The translations under genes and the position numbers were made by a program. This document shows positions 17,760-26,211 of a stretch of DNA of 64,000 nt, piece by piece. Position 1 is the first letter of the stretch; each line of letters begins with the position of its first letter. The DNA lies in contig JAIXSE010000002.1 of the NCBI GenBank assembly GCA_027484825.1, positions 1-64,000 on the forward strand, read 5' to 3'. Under the pieces are notes generated by a model. It was not told where the DNA came from. It saw nothing but the letters and a program-made list of their open reading frames with translations, and did no database searches. This DNA is from Rubrivivax sp. GTDB lineage: Bacteria > Pseudomonadota > Gammaproteobacteria > Burkholderiales > Burkholderiaceae_C.

Positions 17760-19256
17760 GTGACCCATGCCTTGATCGTGGACGACGACATCGATTCCGT
17801 CGCCACCTTGCAAGAATTGATTGCGAGCGAAAAGTTCACCGTGTCGGTGGCCCACACCCTGCGTGATGCCCGCCGGCACATCGCGCTCCAGCAGCCCGAT
17901 GTGGTGCTGCTGGACCTTCAACTGCCCGACGGCAACGGGATGGAGCTGTTCTCCGACCCGCAGCTGGTGGCTAATTCGGAGGTGGTGCTCATCACCGGCC
18001 ACGCCAGCCTGGACACGTCCATTCAGGCGCTGCGCCTGGGCGCGGCGGACTATCTGGTCAAGCCGATCAACATCCGTCAACTGCAGGGTGTGCTGTCGCG
18101 CATCATGAAGCCGGCGGCGCTGCAGGCGGAAGTCGCCGACCTCAATGCCAACCTGGCCAACAGCGGTCACTTCGGGCTGCTGTGGGGCCGCACGCCGCCG
18201 ATGCAACGCATCTATGAGCAGATCTCCCGGGTGGCGGGCACCAGCGTGTCGGTGTTCATCAATGGTGAGAGCGGCACGGGCAAGGAACTGGTCGCGCAGA
18301 CGGTCCATGACCTGAGCCGCCGCCGCAAGAAGCCCTTCCTGGCGGTGAACTGCGGCGCGATCTCGCCCAACCTGATCGAGAGCGAAATCTTCGGTCACGA
18401 AAAGGGTGCCTTCACCGGCGCGGACAAGCAGCACGAAGGCTTCTTCGAACGCGCCAGCGGCGGCACGCTGTTCCTGGACGAGCTGACGGAAATGCCGCTG
18501 GAACTGCAGGTCAAGCTGCTGCGGGTGCTGGAGACGGGCCGCTTCATGCGGGTGGGCTCCACCACCACGCTGGATGCGGATGTGCGGGTGATTGCGGCGT
18601 CCAATCGTCCGCTGCTGCAGGCCGTGCAGGCCGGCAAGCTGCGCGAAGACCTGCTCTATCGCCTGAATGTCTTCCCGATCGAGATGCCGCCGCTGCGGGA
18701 GCGTCTGGACGACGTGCCGCTGCTGGCCGATCACTTCCTCAAGGCCATCGCCGCCAAGGAAGGCAAGAACAAGCGCTTCACACCCCGGGCACTGGCCCAG
18801 CTGCAGACCTATCACTGGCCGGGCAATGTGCGCGAGCTGCGCAATGCCGTGCAGCGCGCCTATGTGATGGCCGCGGCCGATGTCATCGACGAGCAGTGGC
18901 TGCCGCGTCCCGATCCGGCGCATGAGGTCGTCTCCAGCCTGTCGGCCCGTGCCGGTACCTTCGCGGCGGTGTCTCCGGCGCTGGGCCACCAGGCGGCAGC
19001 GCCGCTGTCGGCTGCGGTGCCTTCCCCGATGGCGTCCGCGCCGGCCGAGCAGACCGGCCCGTCGGTGGTCATGCCGCTGGGCAGCTCGATGGCGCAGGTG
19101 GAGAAGGCCTTCATCCTGGCCACGCTGCAGCATTACAAGCACCACAAGGAACAGACGGCTGCCGTCCTGGGCATCAGCCTCAAGACGCTCTACAACCGCT
19201 TGAAGGAATACGCCGCCGAGGATGCGGCCGCCGTGGACAGTTCCTCCGCACACTAA
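17760..19256 (+). CDS. Sigma54-dependent response regulator (NtrC family)
   Basis: A 498-aa activator. The receiver has the acidic DDD at residues 8-10, phosphoacceptor Asp52 in LLDLQLPDGNG and Lys101 in YLVKPI. The AAA+ domain has Walker A GESGTGKE at 169-176, the sigma54-contacting GAFTGA loop at 216-221, FLDELTEMP as Walker B, and the arginine-finger region RLNVFPIEMPPLRER. A Fis-type HTH is at the C-terminus (TAAVLGISLKTLYNRLKEY). The GTG at 17760 has AAGGA upstream; the longer frame from 17694 lacks a site. It needs RpoN; a stand-alone rpoN lies 11 kb downstream. No cognate kinase is directly adjacent, though the hybrid kinase ending at 14504 is near. Confidence 0.94.
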   Translation: MTHALIVDDDIDSVATLQELIASEKFTVSVAHTLRDARRHIALQQPDVVLLDLQLPDGNGMELFSDPQLVANSEVVLITGHASLDTSIQALRLGAADYLVKPINIRQLQGVLSRIMKPAALQAEVADLNANLANSGHFGLLWGRTPPMQRIYEQISRVAGTSVSVFINGESGTGKELVAQTVHDLSRRRKKPFLAVNCGAISPNLIESEIFGHEKGAFTGADKQHEGFFERASGGTLFLDELTEMPLELQVKLLRVLETGRFMRVGSTTTLDADVRVIAASNRPLLQAVQAGKLREDLLYRLNVFPIEMPPLRERLDDVPLLADHFLKAIAAKEGKNKRFTPRALAQLQTYHWPGNVRELRNAVQRAYVMAAADVIDEQWLPRPDPAHEVVSSLSARAGTFAAVSPALGHQAAAPLSAAVPSPMASAPAEQTGPSVVMPLGSSMAQVEKAFILATLQHYKHHKEQTAAVLGISLKTLYNRLKEYAAEDAAAVDSSSAH

Positions 19257-19405
19257 AACAGCCACCGAGGCGACAAAGGGCCGGGGCCCCAGCGTAGCGC
19301 GCAGCGCTGCGGTGGTGGCCCCGAGTCCTTTTCAGGGCTGTGAGGTTAGATTGGGCATGCGGTCTGCCTGAAGCCGGCATTCATGGCTTTCCTGCAGAGG
19401 ATCAC

Positions 19406-20941
19406 ATGCCCCTGTGCTGGGTCTCCGATGTGGAACCGGGTCTGCGCCGTCTGCGCACGGCCAAGGGGTTCCGGTATGTGGATGCAAAGGGCCGCGCGGT
19501 GCGCGACGCCGCCGTCATCCGTCGCATCCAGAAGCTGGCGATTCCACCGGCCTATGAGGACGTGTGGATCTGTCCGCGCGAGGACGGGCACCTGCAAGCC
19601 ACCGGCCGTGATGCCCGTGGCCGCAAGCAGTACCGCTATCACCCCGACTGGATGCAGGCCCGCGGCGAGAACAAGTTCGGCCTGTTGAGCGACTTCGCCC
19701 TGCGCCTGCCGCGGCTGCGGCGACAGGTGCAGCGCCGCCTGCGGGCCGGCGGCCTGGACCGCGAGCGGGTGGTGGCGGCGCTGGTGCGGCTGCTGGACCG
19801 TACCTGGATGCGCATCGGCCATCGCGAATACGCGCGTCAGAACGGCTCTTACGGGCTCAGCACGCTGCTGTGCCGGCATGTGAAGGTCAGCGGCGATGCG
19901 CTGATGCTCAGCTTCGTCGGCAAGAGCGGCGTGCGGCATCAACTGGCGGTGAAGGATGAGCAGGTGGCCGCGCTGGTGCGTCGCTGCCGCGATCTGCCGG
20001 GCAAGGAGCTGTTTGGCTACGAGGATGAAGCGGGGCAACCTCACCGCATTGATGCCTCCGACGTCAATGAATGGCTGGCCCGCCAGGGCGGCGAGGTGTG
20101 CAGCGCCAAGGTCTTCCGCACCTGGCATGCCAGTGTGCTGGCGCTGGAGTTGCTGTGCGGCCATGCGAAGGCGGGCACGGCTCCAGGCGTGGCTTTGAAG
20201 GACACGCTGGAGCAGGTGTCGACCCGGCTGGGCAACACGGTGGCCGTCTGCCGCAAGTCCTATGTGCATCCGGGCGTGCTGGCCCTGGCGCAGGCCGATG
20301 CGCTGGAGTCGCTGCACGCCCAGCGGTGGATCCGTCAGCCACCCTCGGCGCCGGGCCTGAGCCTGGCCGAGCGGCGTCTGCTGGGGCTGTTGCGGACGGT
20401 GGCGCGGGATTCGGCCAAGGCGCAGGCCGAGGCCAATGTACAGGCCGAGGCCAATGTACAGGCCGCGACCCAGGAGCCGCTGGCCCGCACGCTCAAGCGG
20501 TCGCTGCAGCGCCCTGCGGATGCGGGCAAGCGCTCCGCAGGGGCGAAGACGACGGCGGCATCGACGCCGCCGACATCGAACGCACCGGCGAAGACCTCAC
20601 GAAGGCAGACAGCCGCTGCAACGGTGACAGCGCCGGCGACGGCGACGCGGCATGCGAAGCGTGCGCCTGAGACCCCGACCCCGAAGCCGCCCCCGGCGGC
20701 CCCGGACAGCGCCACCTGGCCCGACCCCGGCGGCGTTGCGTCCGTCTTCAGCGCGTGCAGCAGATGCTCCGCCAGTGCCGGCCACGACATAAAAGCACCG
20801 GACGGCTCACGCAGCGGTGAGCGGCGCCATTCGGTTTCGCCGCCGCTGTCGAACAGAAGCCCACGGGCGCCTGCGCGGTGGCCGGCTTCCACATCGTCCA
20901 GCGTGTCACCCACCATCCAGGAGCGCGCCAGGTCCAGGTGA
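19406..20941 (+). CDS. DNA topoisomerase IB with a long basic C-terminal tail
   Basis: A ~511-aa eukaryote-like type IB topoisomerase. The catalytic core ends near residue 335. It contains GFRYVDAKGRAVRD, IPPAYEDVWICPREDGHLQATGRDARGRKQYRYH, WMRIGHREYARQNGSYGLSTL, FRTWHAS and the nucleophile Tyr286 in CRKSYVHPGVL. It relaxes supercoils through a 3'-phosphotyrosine. Bacterial members are typically 330-400 aa. Here a Lys/Ala/Pro/Thr-rich tail continues past the core and its last ~80 residues are antisense to a HAD phosphatase domain. The ATG at 19406 follows AGAGGA. Confidence 0.9.
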   Translation: MPLCWVSDVEPGLRRLRTAKGFRYVDAKGRAVRDAAVIRRIQKLAIPPAYEDVWICPREDGHLQATGRDARGRKQYRYHPDWMQARGENKFGLLSDFALRLPRLRRQVQRRLRAGGLDRERVVAALVRLLDRTWMRIGHREYARQNGSYGLSTLLCRHVKVSGDALMLSFVGKSGVRHQLAVKDEQVAALVRRCRDLPGKELFGYEDEAGQPHRIDASDVNEWLARQGGEVCSAKVFRTWHASVLALELLCGHAKAGTAPGVALKDTLEQVSTRLGNTVAVCRKSYVHPGVLALAQADALESLHAQRWIRQPPSAPGLSLAERRLLGLLRTVARDSAKAQAEANVQAEANVQAATQEPLARTLKRSLQRPADAGKRSAGAKTTAASTPPTSNAPAKTSRRQTAAATVTAPATATRHAKRAPETPTPKPPPAAPDSATWPDPGGVASVFSACSRCSASAGHDIKAPDGSRSGERRHSVSPPLSNRSPRAPARWPASTSSSVSPTIQERARSR

Positions 20942-21348
20942 TGTGCCCGGGCAGCGCGGATCAGCATGCCTGGCGCCGGCTTGCGGCATAGGCAGGCCGG
21001 GCGGCCCTTGGCATCCGGGCTGTGCGGGCACACGGCCACGTCGTCGATGACCACGCCGAATTCGTCCCGCAGGCGGCGCAGCAGCACCTCCTGCAGACGA
21101 GCGAACTGGGCGCGGGTGAACAGGCCCTTGGCAATGCCGGCCTGGTTGGTCACGATGACCAGCGACAGGCCCGCCTCCTGCAACTGCGCCAGCGCTTCGC
21201 CAGCGCCCGGCATGAAGCGCAACTGGGACGGGTCGACGTTGTAGGGCACGTTCTCGATCAGCGCCCCGTCCTGGTCCAGGAACAGGCAGGGACGCAGCGG
21301 CCGGGCCGGTGCACCGGTGAAGGTGTCGGTGGGAAGGAAGGAGGTCAA
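20335..21348 (-). CDS. HAD-IIIA phosphatase (GmhB-like histidinol/heptose-bisphosphate phosphatase family)
   Basis: The first ~215 residues form a complete HAD-IIIA phosphatase: LFLDQDGALIENVPYN (nucleophile and acid/base Asp), a VIVTNQAGIAKG block, CPHSPDAKGRPACLCRKPAPGML (zinc-binding Cys cluster and motif III Lys) and MVGDTLDDVEAG (motif IV). This resembles GmhB, the heptose-1,7-bisphosphate phosphatase of LPS synthesis, but the motif-I threonine is replaced (DQDGA rather than DxDGT). A ~120-residue Ala/Val/Gly-rich tail follows with no domain, running antisense to the topoisomerase gene. The start overlaps the SDR gene stop by 4 bp (ATGA), so the two are coupled. Confidence 0.8.
   Translation of the reverse strand: MTSFLPTDTFTGAPARPLRPCLFLDQDGALIENVPYNVDPSQLRFMPGAGEALAQLQEAGLSLVIVTNQAGIAKGLFTRAQFARLQEVLLRRLRDEFGVVIDDVAVCPHSPDAKGRPACLCRKPAPGMLIRAARAHHLDLARSWMVGDTLDDVEAGHRAGARGLLFDSGGETEWRRSPLREPSGAFMSWPALAEHLLHALKTDATPPGSGQVALSGAAGGGFGVGVSGARFACRVAVAGAVTVAAAVCLREVFAGAFDVGGVDAAVVFAPAERLPASAGRCSDRLSVRASGSWVAACTLASACTLASACALAESRATVRNSPSRRRSARLRPGAEGG
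20423..20458. repeat. Two exact 18-bp tandem repeats
   Basis: The unit CAGGCCGAGGCCAATGTA occurs twice (20423-20440, 20441-20458), followed by a partial third copy. It encodes QAEANV twice in the topoisomerase tail and the antisense CTLASA repeat in the HAD protein tail. Confidence 0.9.
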
Positions 21349-22151
21349 GGCCAGGAGCTTTCAAGAGTGGGCAGGACCGTCAGCTCGGGAATGACGGTGC
21401 CCTCGGGCTGTTGAAGCACGTAGCGGACAGCTCGGGCCACGTGGATGGGATCCTGCAGTCGCTTCTCGTCCGTGCCCGGGAAACGGTCCAGCAGGAAGGG
21501 GGTCTTCATGCCGCCGGCCACGATGGCGCTCACACGCACATGCTTGTCGCGCAGTTCGGCATGCAGCGCATGCGACAGGCCCAGCAGTCCCCACTTGGTC
21601 GCGTGATAGGCGCTGGCATTGGGCCAGGCCCGCTTGGACGCGGTGGAGGCGATGTTGACGATGTGGCCGCCGCCCCCCTGGCGGAACATCTGCGCGGTGG
21701 CGTACTTGGCCATCATCATCGGGCCGGAGAGATTGGTGTTGAGCACGCGCTGCCAGTCCTCGATGCTGAGGTCGGACAGCGGGGCGGTCACGTCGATGGC
21801 GGCGTTGTTGATGAGGGCATCGAGGCGTCCGAAGCGCTGGGCCACGGCGTCCACCGCATCGGCGCACTGGCGGGCGTCGCACACATCGAGCGCCAGCGGC
21901 ATGGCCAGGATGTCGCGCTCCCCCAGCAGGGCGGCACGGTCCTGGGCACGCTGCAGGTCGATGTCGGCCAGGACCACGCGCATGCCGCTCTCGCCCAGCA
22001 CCTGCGCGATGGCCGCGCCCAGGCCCCGGCTGCCGCCGGTGATCAGCGCCACCTGGCCGTGCAGCGAGGCCAGGTCAAAAGGCTGGGCGGAGGTGTCCTG
22101 GAGTGGCGTGGGGGCTGCGGCGGTGGCGGTTGGGGTCGGTAGGTCGATCAT
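21345..22151 (-). CDS. Short-chain dehydrogenase/reductase
   Basis: 268 aa of the classical SDR family. The NAD(P)-binding motif TGGSRGLG is at 38-45, an Asp after beta-2 (LADIDLQRA) favours NAD(H), NNAA is at ~115-118, and the catalytic set is Ser169, Tyr182 and Lys186 in SAYHATK. A ~28-residue Pro/Thr/Ala leader precedes the fold. The ATG at 22151 fits the family; the frame is open further upstream without protein-like sequence. It is first in a two-gene operon with the HAD phosphatase (4-bp overlap). The substrate is unknown; a sugar- or polyol-type substrate would fit the HAD partner but is not shown. Confidence 0.9.
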   Translation of the reverse strand: MIDLPTPTATAAAPTPLQDTSAQPFDLASLHGQVALITGGSRGLGAAIAQVLGESGMRVVLADIDLQRAQDRAALLGERDILAMPLALDVCDARQCADAVDAVAQRFGRLDALINNAAIDVTAPLSDLSIEDWQRVLNTNLSGPMMMAKYATAQMFRQGGGGHIVNIASTASKRAWPNASAYHATKWGLLGLSHALHAELRDKHVRVSAIVAGGMKTPFLLDRFPGTDEKRLQDPIHVARAVRYVLQQPEGTVIPELTVLPTLESSWP

Positions 22152-22503
22152 GATGGCGGGGCATCCTGGTGGTGTTCGTGAGCGGGCCGTGTAGACGCCT
22201 TGGGCGCCTTGGGCGCTTTTGGCGTCTGTTCGCGCCGGTCTCTGAGTAGGGCCGCGGCACTGGGGGCGCACAACCAGGCGTCAGAGGCAAGGCGTCCTCG
22301 GCGAGCGGGGTGGGCCGGGCGGATCGTCTGCCTGCTCAGTGCAGTGGTTCTGGCAGGCGGCGTGCCGACGGCTGCCCCGGGCAGGCGCTTCCGGCCCCCC
22401 AGACAGGTGGGCCCGGCGGCGGCGGTCTTCAGCCCGCCCGGTCACCGTTGCGGGTTCGAGGCCTCGCAGGTCTGGGCCGGTATCAGCGCGCGCGCATGCT
22501 TGC
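22152..22503. other. Intergenic region without a recognised gene
   Basis: About 350 bp of GC-rich DNA between the minus-strand SDR gene and the receiver gene on the same strand. It presumably contains the promoter of the SDR-HAD operon and the 3' end of the receiver transcript. Short GGCGCCTTGGGCGC repeats lie near 22199-22215. No convincing terminator or promoter could be placed. Confidence 0.4.
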
Positions 22504-23079
22504 TCATCGCGCCTCCGGGCGGAAGGCCGGCAGGTGAGGGCGATGGGCCGCCAGCGGGGAGCTGAAGTCCTGCACTGGCGCTGCTGCACTGCGGGAGACG
22601 TTGGACAGGCTGTTGCCGGTGTGGCCGCTGAGTTCGCTGATGCCGCTGTGGCCCTGGCTGCTGTTGTCCATGCCTCCCTGCCAGCCGCCCGGGCTGGCCA
22701 GCGCCCCCTTGGGCGGCGGCAGCAATTCAGCCAGCCGCGCCAGCGTACGACGCACATCCAGCGGCTTCGGCCACATTTCCTGGAAACCGGCACCGAGGGC
22801 ATCAAAGTCGGAGTCCGCGGTCACCGCAATCGCGGGCACCCGGGCCCAGCCGCGGCGCATGCGCAGCAGTTTCAGCAGTTCCGAGCCGTGGCAATCCGGC
22901 AGATTCAGATCGATGAGCAAGAGCGACGGCTGCAGGCGCGCACTCAGGCGCCAGGCCGGCATACCGGCTTCGGCCACATGCAGGCGCAGGTCACGGCGCT
23001 GCTCGAACATCGCCTCCATGACGATGACGTTGAGCGGGCTGTCCTCCACGTACAACACGCTGGTGATGCCGTCGTTCAT
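22504..23079 (-). CDS. Single-domain response regulator (receiver only) with a disordered tail
   Basis: 191 aa. Residues 1-120 are a receiver: LYVEDSPLNVIVM supplies the acidic pair, LLLIDLNLPDCHGSELL the phosphoacceptor Asp, and the conserved Lys is in MWPKPLD. The remaining ~70 residues are Ser/Gly/Pro-rich (GGWQGGMDNSSQGHSG) with no output domain. It may act by protein contact or as a phosphorelay intermediate for one of the hybrid kinases nearby. A GGAG-containing site lies before the ATG. Confidence 0.88.
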   Translation of the reverse strand: MNDGITSVLYVEDSPLNVIVMEAMFEQRRDLRLHVAEAGMPAWRLSARLQPSLLLIDLNLPDCHGSELLKLLRMRRGWARVPAIAVTADSDFDALGAGFQEMWPKPLDVRRTLARLAELLPPPKGALASPGGWQGGMDNSSQGHSGISELSGHTGNSLSNVSRSAAAPVQDFSSPLAAHRPHLPAFRPEAR

Positions 23080-23303
23080 CTTTTGCTCCTTCCCTGGCGA
23101 AGCCGTTAGTCAGTGAATCCGGGGACATCGGCAAGCGACGTGCCCAAGCGCAGCATGCGACCGGTCCCAAGCGCGGCAAGCTGGTGGGCGTGCCCACATG
23201 GCGCACGACATGACTGTTTTCAGCGGCCGGTTCGCCACGGGCACCGGCATTGCCCAAAGCAGGGTTCCGAGCCGATGGCTCCAGGACTGCAAGGGGGTTC
23301 CCC

Positions 23304-23813
23304 ATGGCCAATCCGAAGACCACAACGCCGGGCTCCAGCCATGAGCCGGGCTCCAAGGACCGCCCCACCAGCTTCGGTGTCTACAAGCCGGTGGATCATC
23401 TGGTGATCAGTTTTCCGCAGGCCCAGCAGGCGCAGGCGGCTCAGGTCGCGCTCCGTGCACTGGCGCTGGAGGAGGCGGACATCCACGCCTTCTCCGATCA
23501 CCAGATGATGGACCAGGTGGCCGAGGATCTCAAGAACGCCAGCCCGCTCGCTGCGATCGGTCAAGAAATCAACCTCCTGCGGGCCCATGGGGAGCTGGCC
23601 GAGCGCGGCTATCACTTTCTGGTGGTCAAAGCCCGTGACGATGCGGCTGCGCGCCGTATTGCGGAGACCGTGCGATCGCAGGGCGCCGAGCGGGCCCAGT
23701 ACTACGGTCATTTCATCATTGAGGAAATGATCGATCCGGAAGCGGGCCGTCCTCAGGTCGCCGAATCTCCCGACCGCGGGCTGGATGTGCATCCCAAGCC
23801 GCCGCTGCCCTGA
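23304..23813 (+). CDS. Hypothetical stress-type protein
   Basis: 169 aa starting MANPKTTTPGSSHEPGSKDR after an AAGGGGG ribosome site. The core (residues ~25-140) has alternating beta and alpha character: HLVISFPQAQQAQAAQVALRA, MMDQVAEDLKNASPLAAIG, YHFLVVKARDDAAARRI. The tail is Pro-rich. The layout resembles a ferredoxin-like fold of proteins with general-stress annotation, but no named family is recognised. It lies 88 bp upstream of the YqjD/YqjE-like genes on the same strand and may be co-regulated. Confidence 0.7.
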   Translation: MANPKTTTPGSSHEPGSKDRPTSFGVYKPVDHLVISFPQAQQAQAAQVALRALALEEADIHAFSDHQMMDQVAEDLKNASPLAAIGQEINLLRAHGELAERGYHFLVVKARDDAAARRIAETVRSQGAERAQYYGHFIIEEMIDPEAGRPQVAESPDRGLDVHPKPPLP

Positions 23814-23901
23814 TGGGCCCGATGGGGCTGCGCGGCCCGGCATGCCGCTTGCCAAAACCCTTCCATCCAATCCCGGACAGCGTCAACACAAGGAAACGAT
23901 C

Positions 23902-24273
23902 ATGAGCACCATCCCCACCAATGAGAAGAGCGACAAGACCGTCCCGTTCACCACGTCCGACGATGCTGCCAAGGCTCAGTCCGGCAATGGCACGGCCGTG
24001 GGCAGCACCTCCGGCGTCGATCTGGTGAACCGCGTGGCCCAGAGCGCGCATGCCGCCATCGACAAGCTGGCCAACCAGGCCACGCCGGCGGTGCAGCATT
24101 TGCAGAAAAGCCTGGAGGGCACCGGCGAGATGCTGCATGACCGCGCCGACAAGCTGCGCAGCACCGGCGACGAATGGGCCGAAAGCGCCCGCTCGGGCGT
24201 GCGCGAGCATCCGCTGGTGGCCGTGGGCACGGCCTTCGCGCTGGGCCTGCTGATCGCCCGCCTGGCCCGTTGA
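23902..24273 (+). CDS. DUF883 (ElaB/YqjD-like) membrane-anchored protein
   Basis: 123 aa. An unstructured N-terminus leads into amphipathic helices (VNRVAQSAHAAIDKLANQA and TGEMLHDRADKLRSTGDEW). A C-terminal tail anchor follows in the family form VREHPLVAVGTAFALGLLIARL. E. coli ElaB and YqjD are stationary-phase inner-membrane proteins that bind ribosomes through the soluble part; that role is only assumed here. AAGGAAACGATC precedes the ATG. It is first of three same-strand genes forming a yqjDEK-like operon. Confidence 0.88.
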   Translation: MSTIPTNEKSDKTVPFTTSDDAAKAQSGNGTAVGSTSGVDLVNRVAQSAHAAIDKLANQATPAVQHLQKSLEGTGEMLHDRADKLRSTGDEWAESARSGVREHPLVAVGTAFALGLLIARLAR

Positions 24274-24286
24274 GCGCGGCGCATCC

Positions 24287-24928
24287 ATGAGTGATCCCCG
24301 TCACGACACGGGTCCCGCGCCTGAGCCGGACGGGCTGACGCCGCCTGCTCCTTCCGTGGCCAGCGTTTCGGCAGCGGGGGAGGGGGCGGCACCGCATGCG
24401 CCTTCCCACGCCGCCACCGCCACTGCGGGGGGCACCAGCACCGACCAGACGGTTGGCCCGACTGACGGCACCGCTGCGGGCCGTGCATCGGGCGGAACCG
24501 CGGACAGGCCTGCGCCGCCCGACCTCGGGTGGCTGGGGGATGTTCAGGGGCTGGCCCAGGCGGCACGTGGCATGTTCCAGAGCCGCGCGCTGTTGCTGGT
24601 GCTGGAACTGGAACGCGCCCGCCATGGCCTGGTCAGCCTGATGCTGCTGCTGGTGGTGGCCGCCATCGCAGGCGCCACCGCATGGTTCGCCTTGTGGGCC
24701 GGCTTGATCGCCCTGGCGGTGCATCTTGGCCTGGCCTTGCCCTGGGCCTGTGCCGGCGTGCTGGTGATCAATCTGCTGCTCCTGGGATGGGTCGCTGCCG
24801 CGATGAAATCCTTGGCACCGCTGATGTCGTTGCCAGCGTCCCGTCGCCAGTTCCACTGGCTGTTCAACGATCCCCGAGACCAAGAGGACACCCCCGCCGA
24901 TGGCCGCCCCGCAGCCCCCAGTGCCTGA
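24287..24928 (+). CDS. YqjE-like (phage holin superfamily III) membrane protein
   Basis: 213 aa. A ~80-residue Ala/Thr/Gly/Pro-rich N-terminus precedes the family core: WLGDVQGLAQAARGMFQSRALLLVLELERAR followed by two hydrophobic hairpin segments (SLMLLLVVAAIAGATAWFAL and WACAGVLVINLLLLGWVAA). The family is annotated as holin-like but in this context is the YqjE partner of YqjD. Starts 13 bp after the YqjD-like gene; its 3' end overlaps the next gene by 29 bp. Confidence 0.85.
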   Translation: MSDPRHDTGPAPEPDGLTPPAPSVASVSAAGEGAAPHAPSHAATATAGGTSTDQTVGPTDGTAAGRASGGTADRPAPPDLGWLGDVQGLAQAARGMFQSRALLLVLELERARHGLVSLMLLLVVAAIAGATAWFALWAGLIALAVHLGLALPWACAGVLVINLLLLGWVAAAMKSLAPLMSLPASRRQFHWLFNDPRDQEDTPADGRPAAPSA

Positions 24929-25550
24929 AACGCTCGAAGAGCTGAATGCCCGCATCGATCTGATCGAGCTGCGGGTGGTGCGCCGTGACATGGAGTTCCG
25001 TCACCATGCCCAGTCCCTCAAGGCCCGTGGCCAGGCGCTGATGGCGCCCAGCCATTGGTTGCGGCCGGTGCTGGGGGTGGGCTCGGGATGGCTGTTCTGG
25101 CGACTGCTGCGTCGGCGTCCGCGTCGGCATGGGGGGCGCGATGGCGCATCGGGCGGCCGTCCTGCGCTGGGCGGCAGCCTGCTCAGCGGTCTGCTGGGCT
25201 CGGTGCTGGGCGTCAAGGCGGCGGAAGCGGCAGGCCCGGCCGATCACGGCGGCGCCGCACCGGGTGGTCATGGCCCCGCCAGTGGACACACCGGCAAGGC
25301 CAGACCGGAGCTCGGCATGCTGCAGATGCTCACCATGGCCTGGGGGTTCATGCCCGCCCGCATCCGCGGGAGCCTGGGGCCTGACACGACCCAGCTGCTG
25401 CTGGGGGTGGTGGCCGGCCTCATGCAGGGCCTGCAGCACAAGCGTAAGCTGCGCAGTGAAGCGGCTGGCGATTCTTCGGTGCAGGCCGGCGCATCGACGC
25501 ATCCCTCCACGGCCAGTCCCGTCGGACCCTCAAGGCCCTCGGCGTCGTAA
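24900..25550 (+). CDS. Hypothetical protein in the YqjK position
   Basis: 216 aa. A short N-terminal coiled-coil (LEELNARIDLIELRVVRRDMEF) leads into a membrane-proximal hydrophobic segment (WLRPVLGVGSGWLFWRLL) followed by Arg-rich RRRPRRHGGR. The middle is Gly/Ala-rich, and a second helical region GMLQMLTMAWGFMPARI lies near the C-terminus. It overlaps the YqjE-like gene by 29 bp, so it is in the same operon. Size and layout resemble a YqjK-like protein extended by a C-terminal domain; direct homology is not certain. Confidence 0.7.
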   Translation: MAAPQPPVPETLEELNARIDLIELRVVRRDMEFRHHAQSLKARGQALMAPSHWLRPVLGVGSGWLFWRLLRRRPRRHGGRDGASGGRPALGGSLLSGLLGSVLGVKAAEAAGPADHGGAAPGGHGPASGHTGKARPELGMLQMLTMAWGFMPARIRGSLGPDTTQLLLGVVAGLMQGLQHKRKLRSEAAGDSSVQAGASTHPSTASPVGPSRPSAS

Positions 25551-25602
25551 GCAGGCACGCGTTCTTCACGCCGCCGACACGGCCCAAGCTACCCGCACGA
25601 AC

Positions 25603-25639
25603 AATGGCCCGGCACGATCACTCGTGCCGGGCCATTTTT
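25603..25639 (+). terminator. Rho-independent terminator
   Basis: A 15-bp perfect stem (25603-25617 with 25622-25636) around loop TCAC, running into TTTTT. It closes the YqjD/YqjE-like operon 52 bp after its last stop codon. The minus-strand PA2169-type gene converges on it. Confidence 0.95.
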
Positions 25640-25653
25640 ATCGAGCGACGGAA

Positions 25654-26115
25654 TCAGCTCTTGTCAGCGGCGTTGCGGGCCTGGTCCCGCAGCAGGCGGA
25701 TCTGGTCATGGTTGCGCAGCACACCCGCCAGCTGGCGTTGCACCACCTCCATCACCCCTGTCGGCAGCATCTTCTGCGCGGCCTTGCGATAACGCGCCAC
25801 CGCCACATCTTCGCCACGTTCGCATTCTTCGAGCATGGCCAGATCGCTGTAGCCGGTGAGGGTGCCTTTCACCGCAACCCAGCCGCGATGCATGGCGCCG
25901 CTGGTGCTGCCCTCATCTTCGGGCTTGCCGCCTTGCTGCCGCACGAGTTGCTGCAACTCGGCGCTGGCCTCCCGGCATTCCGCCGCGCGCTTGGCGAAGA
26001 CTTCGCGCAGACTCGCGCTGCGCACATGCTCGGCGCTGCTCAGGAAGCCGTACTCACCGTCCTTGCTGGTCTCGATGAGGGTGTTGAGTTCGTCAATGAC
26101 GTCTTGCGTGTCCAT
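25654..26115 (-). CDS. PA2169-type four-helix-bundle protein (DUF2383)
   Basis: 153 aa matching the family from its first residues (VIDELNTLIETSKDGEYGF) through SLREVFAKRAAECREASAELQQLV and the second-half LAMLEECERGEDVAVARYRKA. These are ferritin-like four-helix bundles; Glu and His residues repeat in helical register, but metal binding is not established for the family. The ATG has an AAGG site upstream. It is another member of the general-stress set spread over this region. Confidence 0.93.
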   Translation of the reverse strand: MDTQDVIDELNTLIETSKDGEYGFLSSAEHVRSASLREVFAKRAAECREASAELQQLVRQQGGKPEDEGSTSGAMHRGWVAVKGTLTGYSDLAMLEECERGEDVAVARYRKAAQKMLPTGVMEVVQRQLAGVLRNHDQIRLLRDQARNAADKS

Positions 26116-26211
26116 GGTGCTGCCTTTTGAAGGAGTGGATTCCTTCCAGCAAGCAAGGGGTGTTCCTGTGCGCCGCGCAAGGGCAAAGGCGGGTGCAGCG
26201 GCCAGGCCGCT

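Noticed and set aside
24287-24928. Holin-like annotation as a sign of a prophage
   Set aside because: The gene is the YqjE partner in a yqjDEK-like operon and no phage genes are near.
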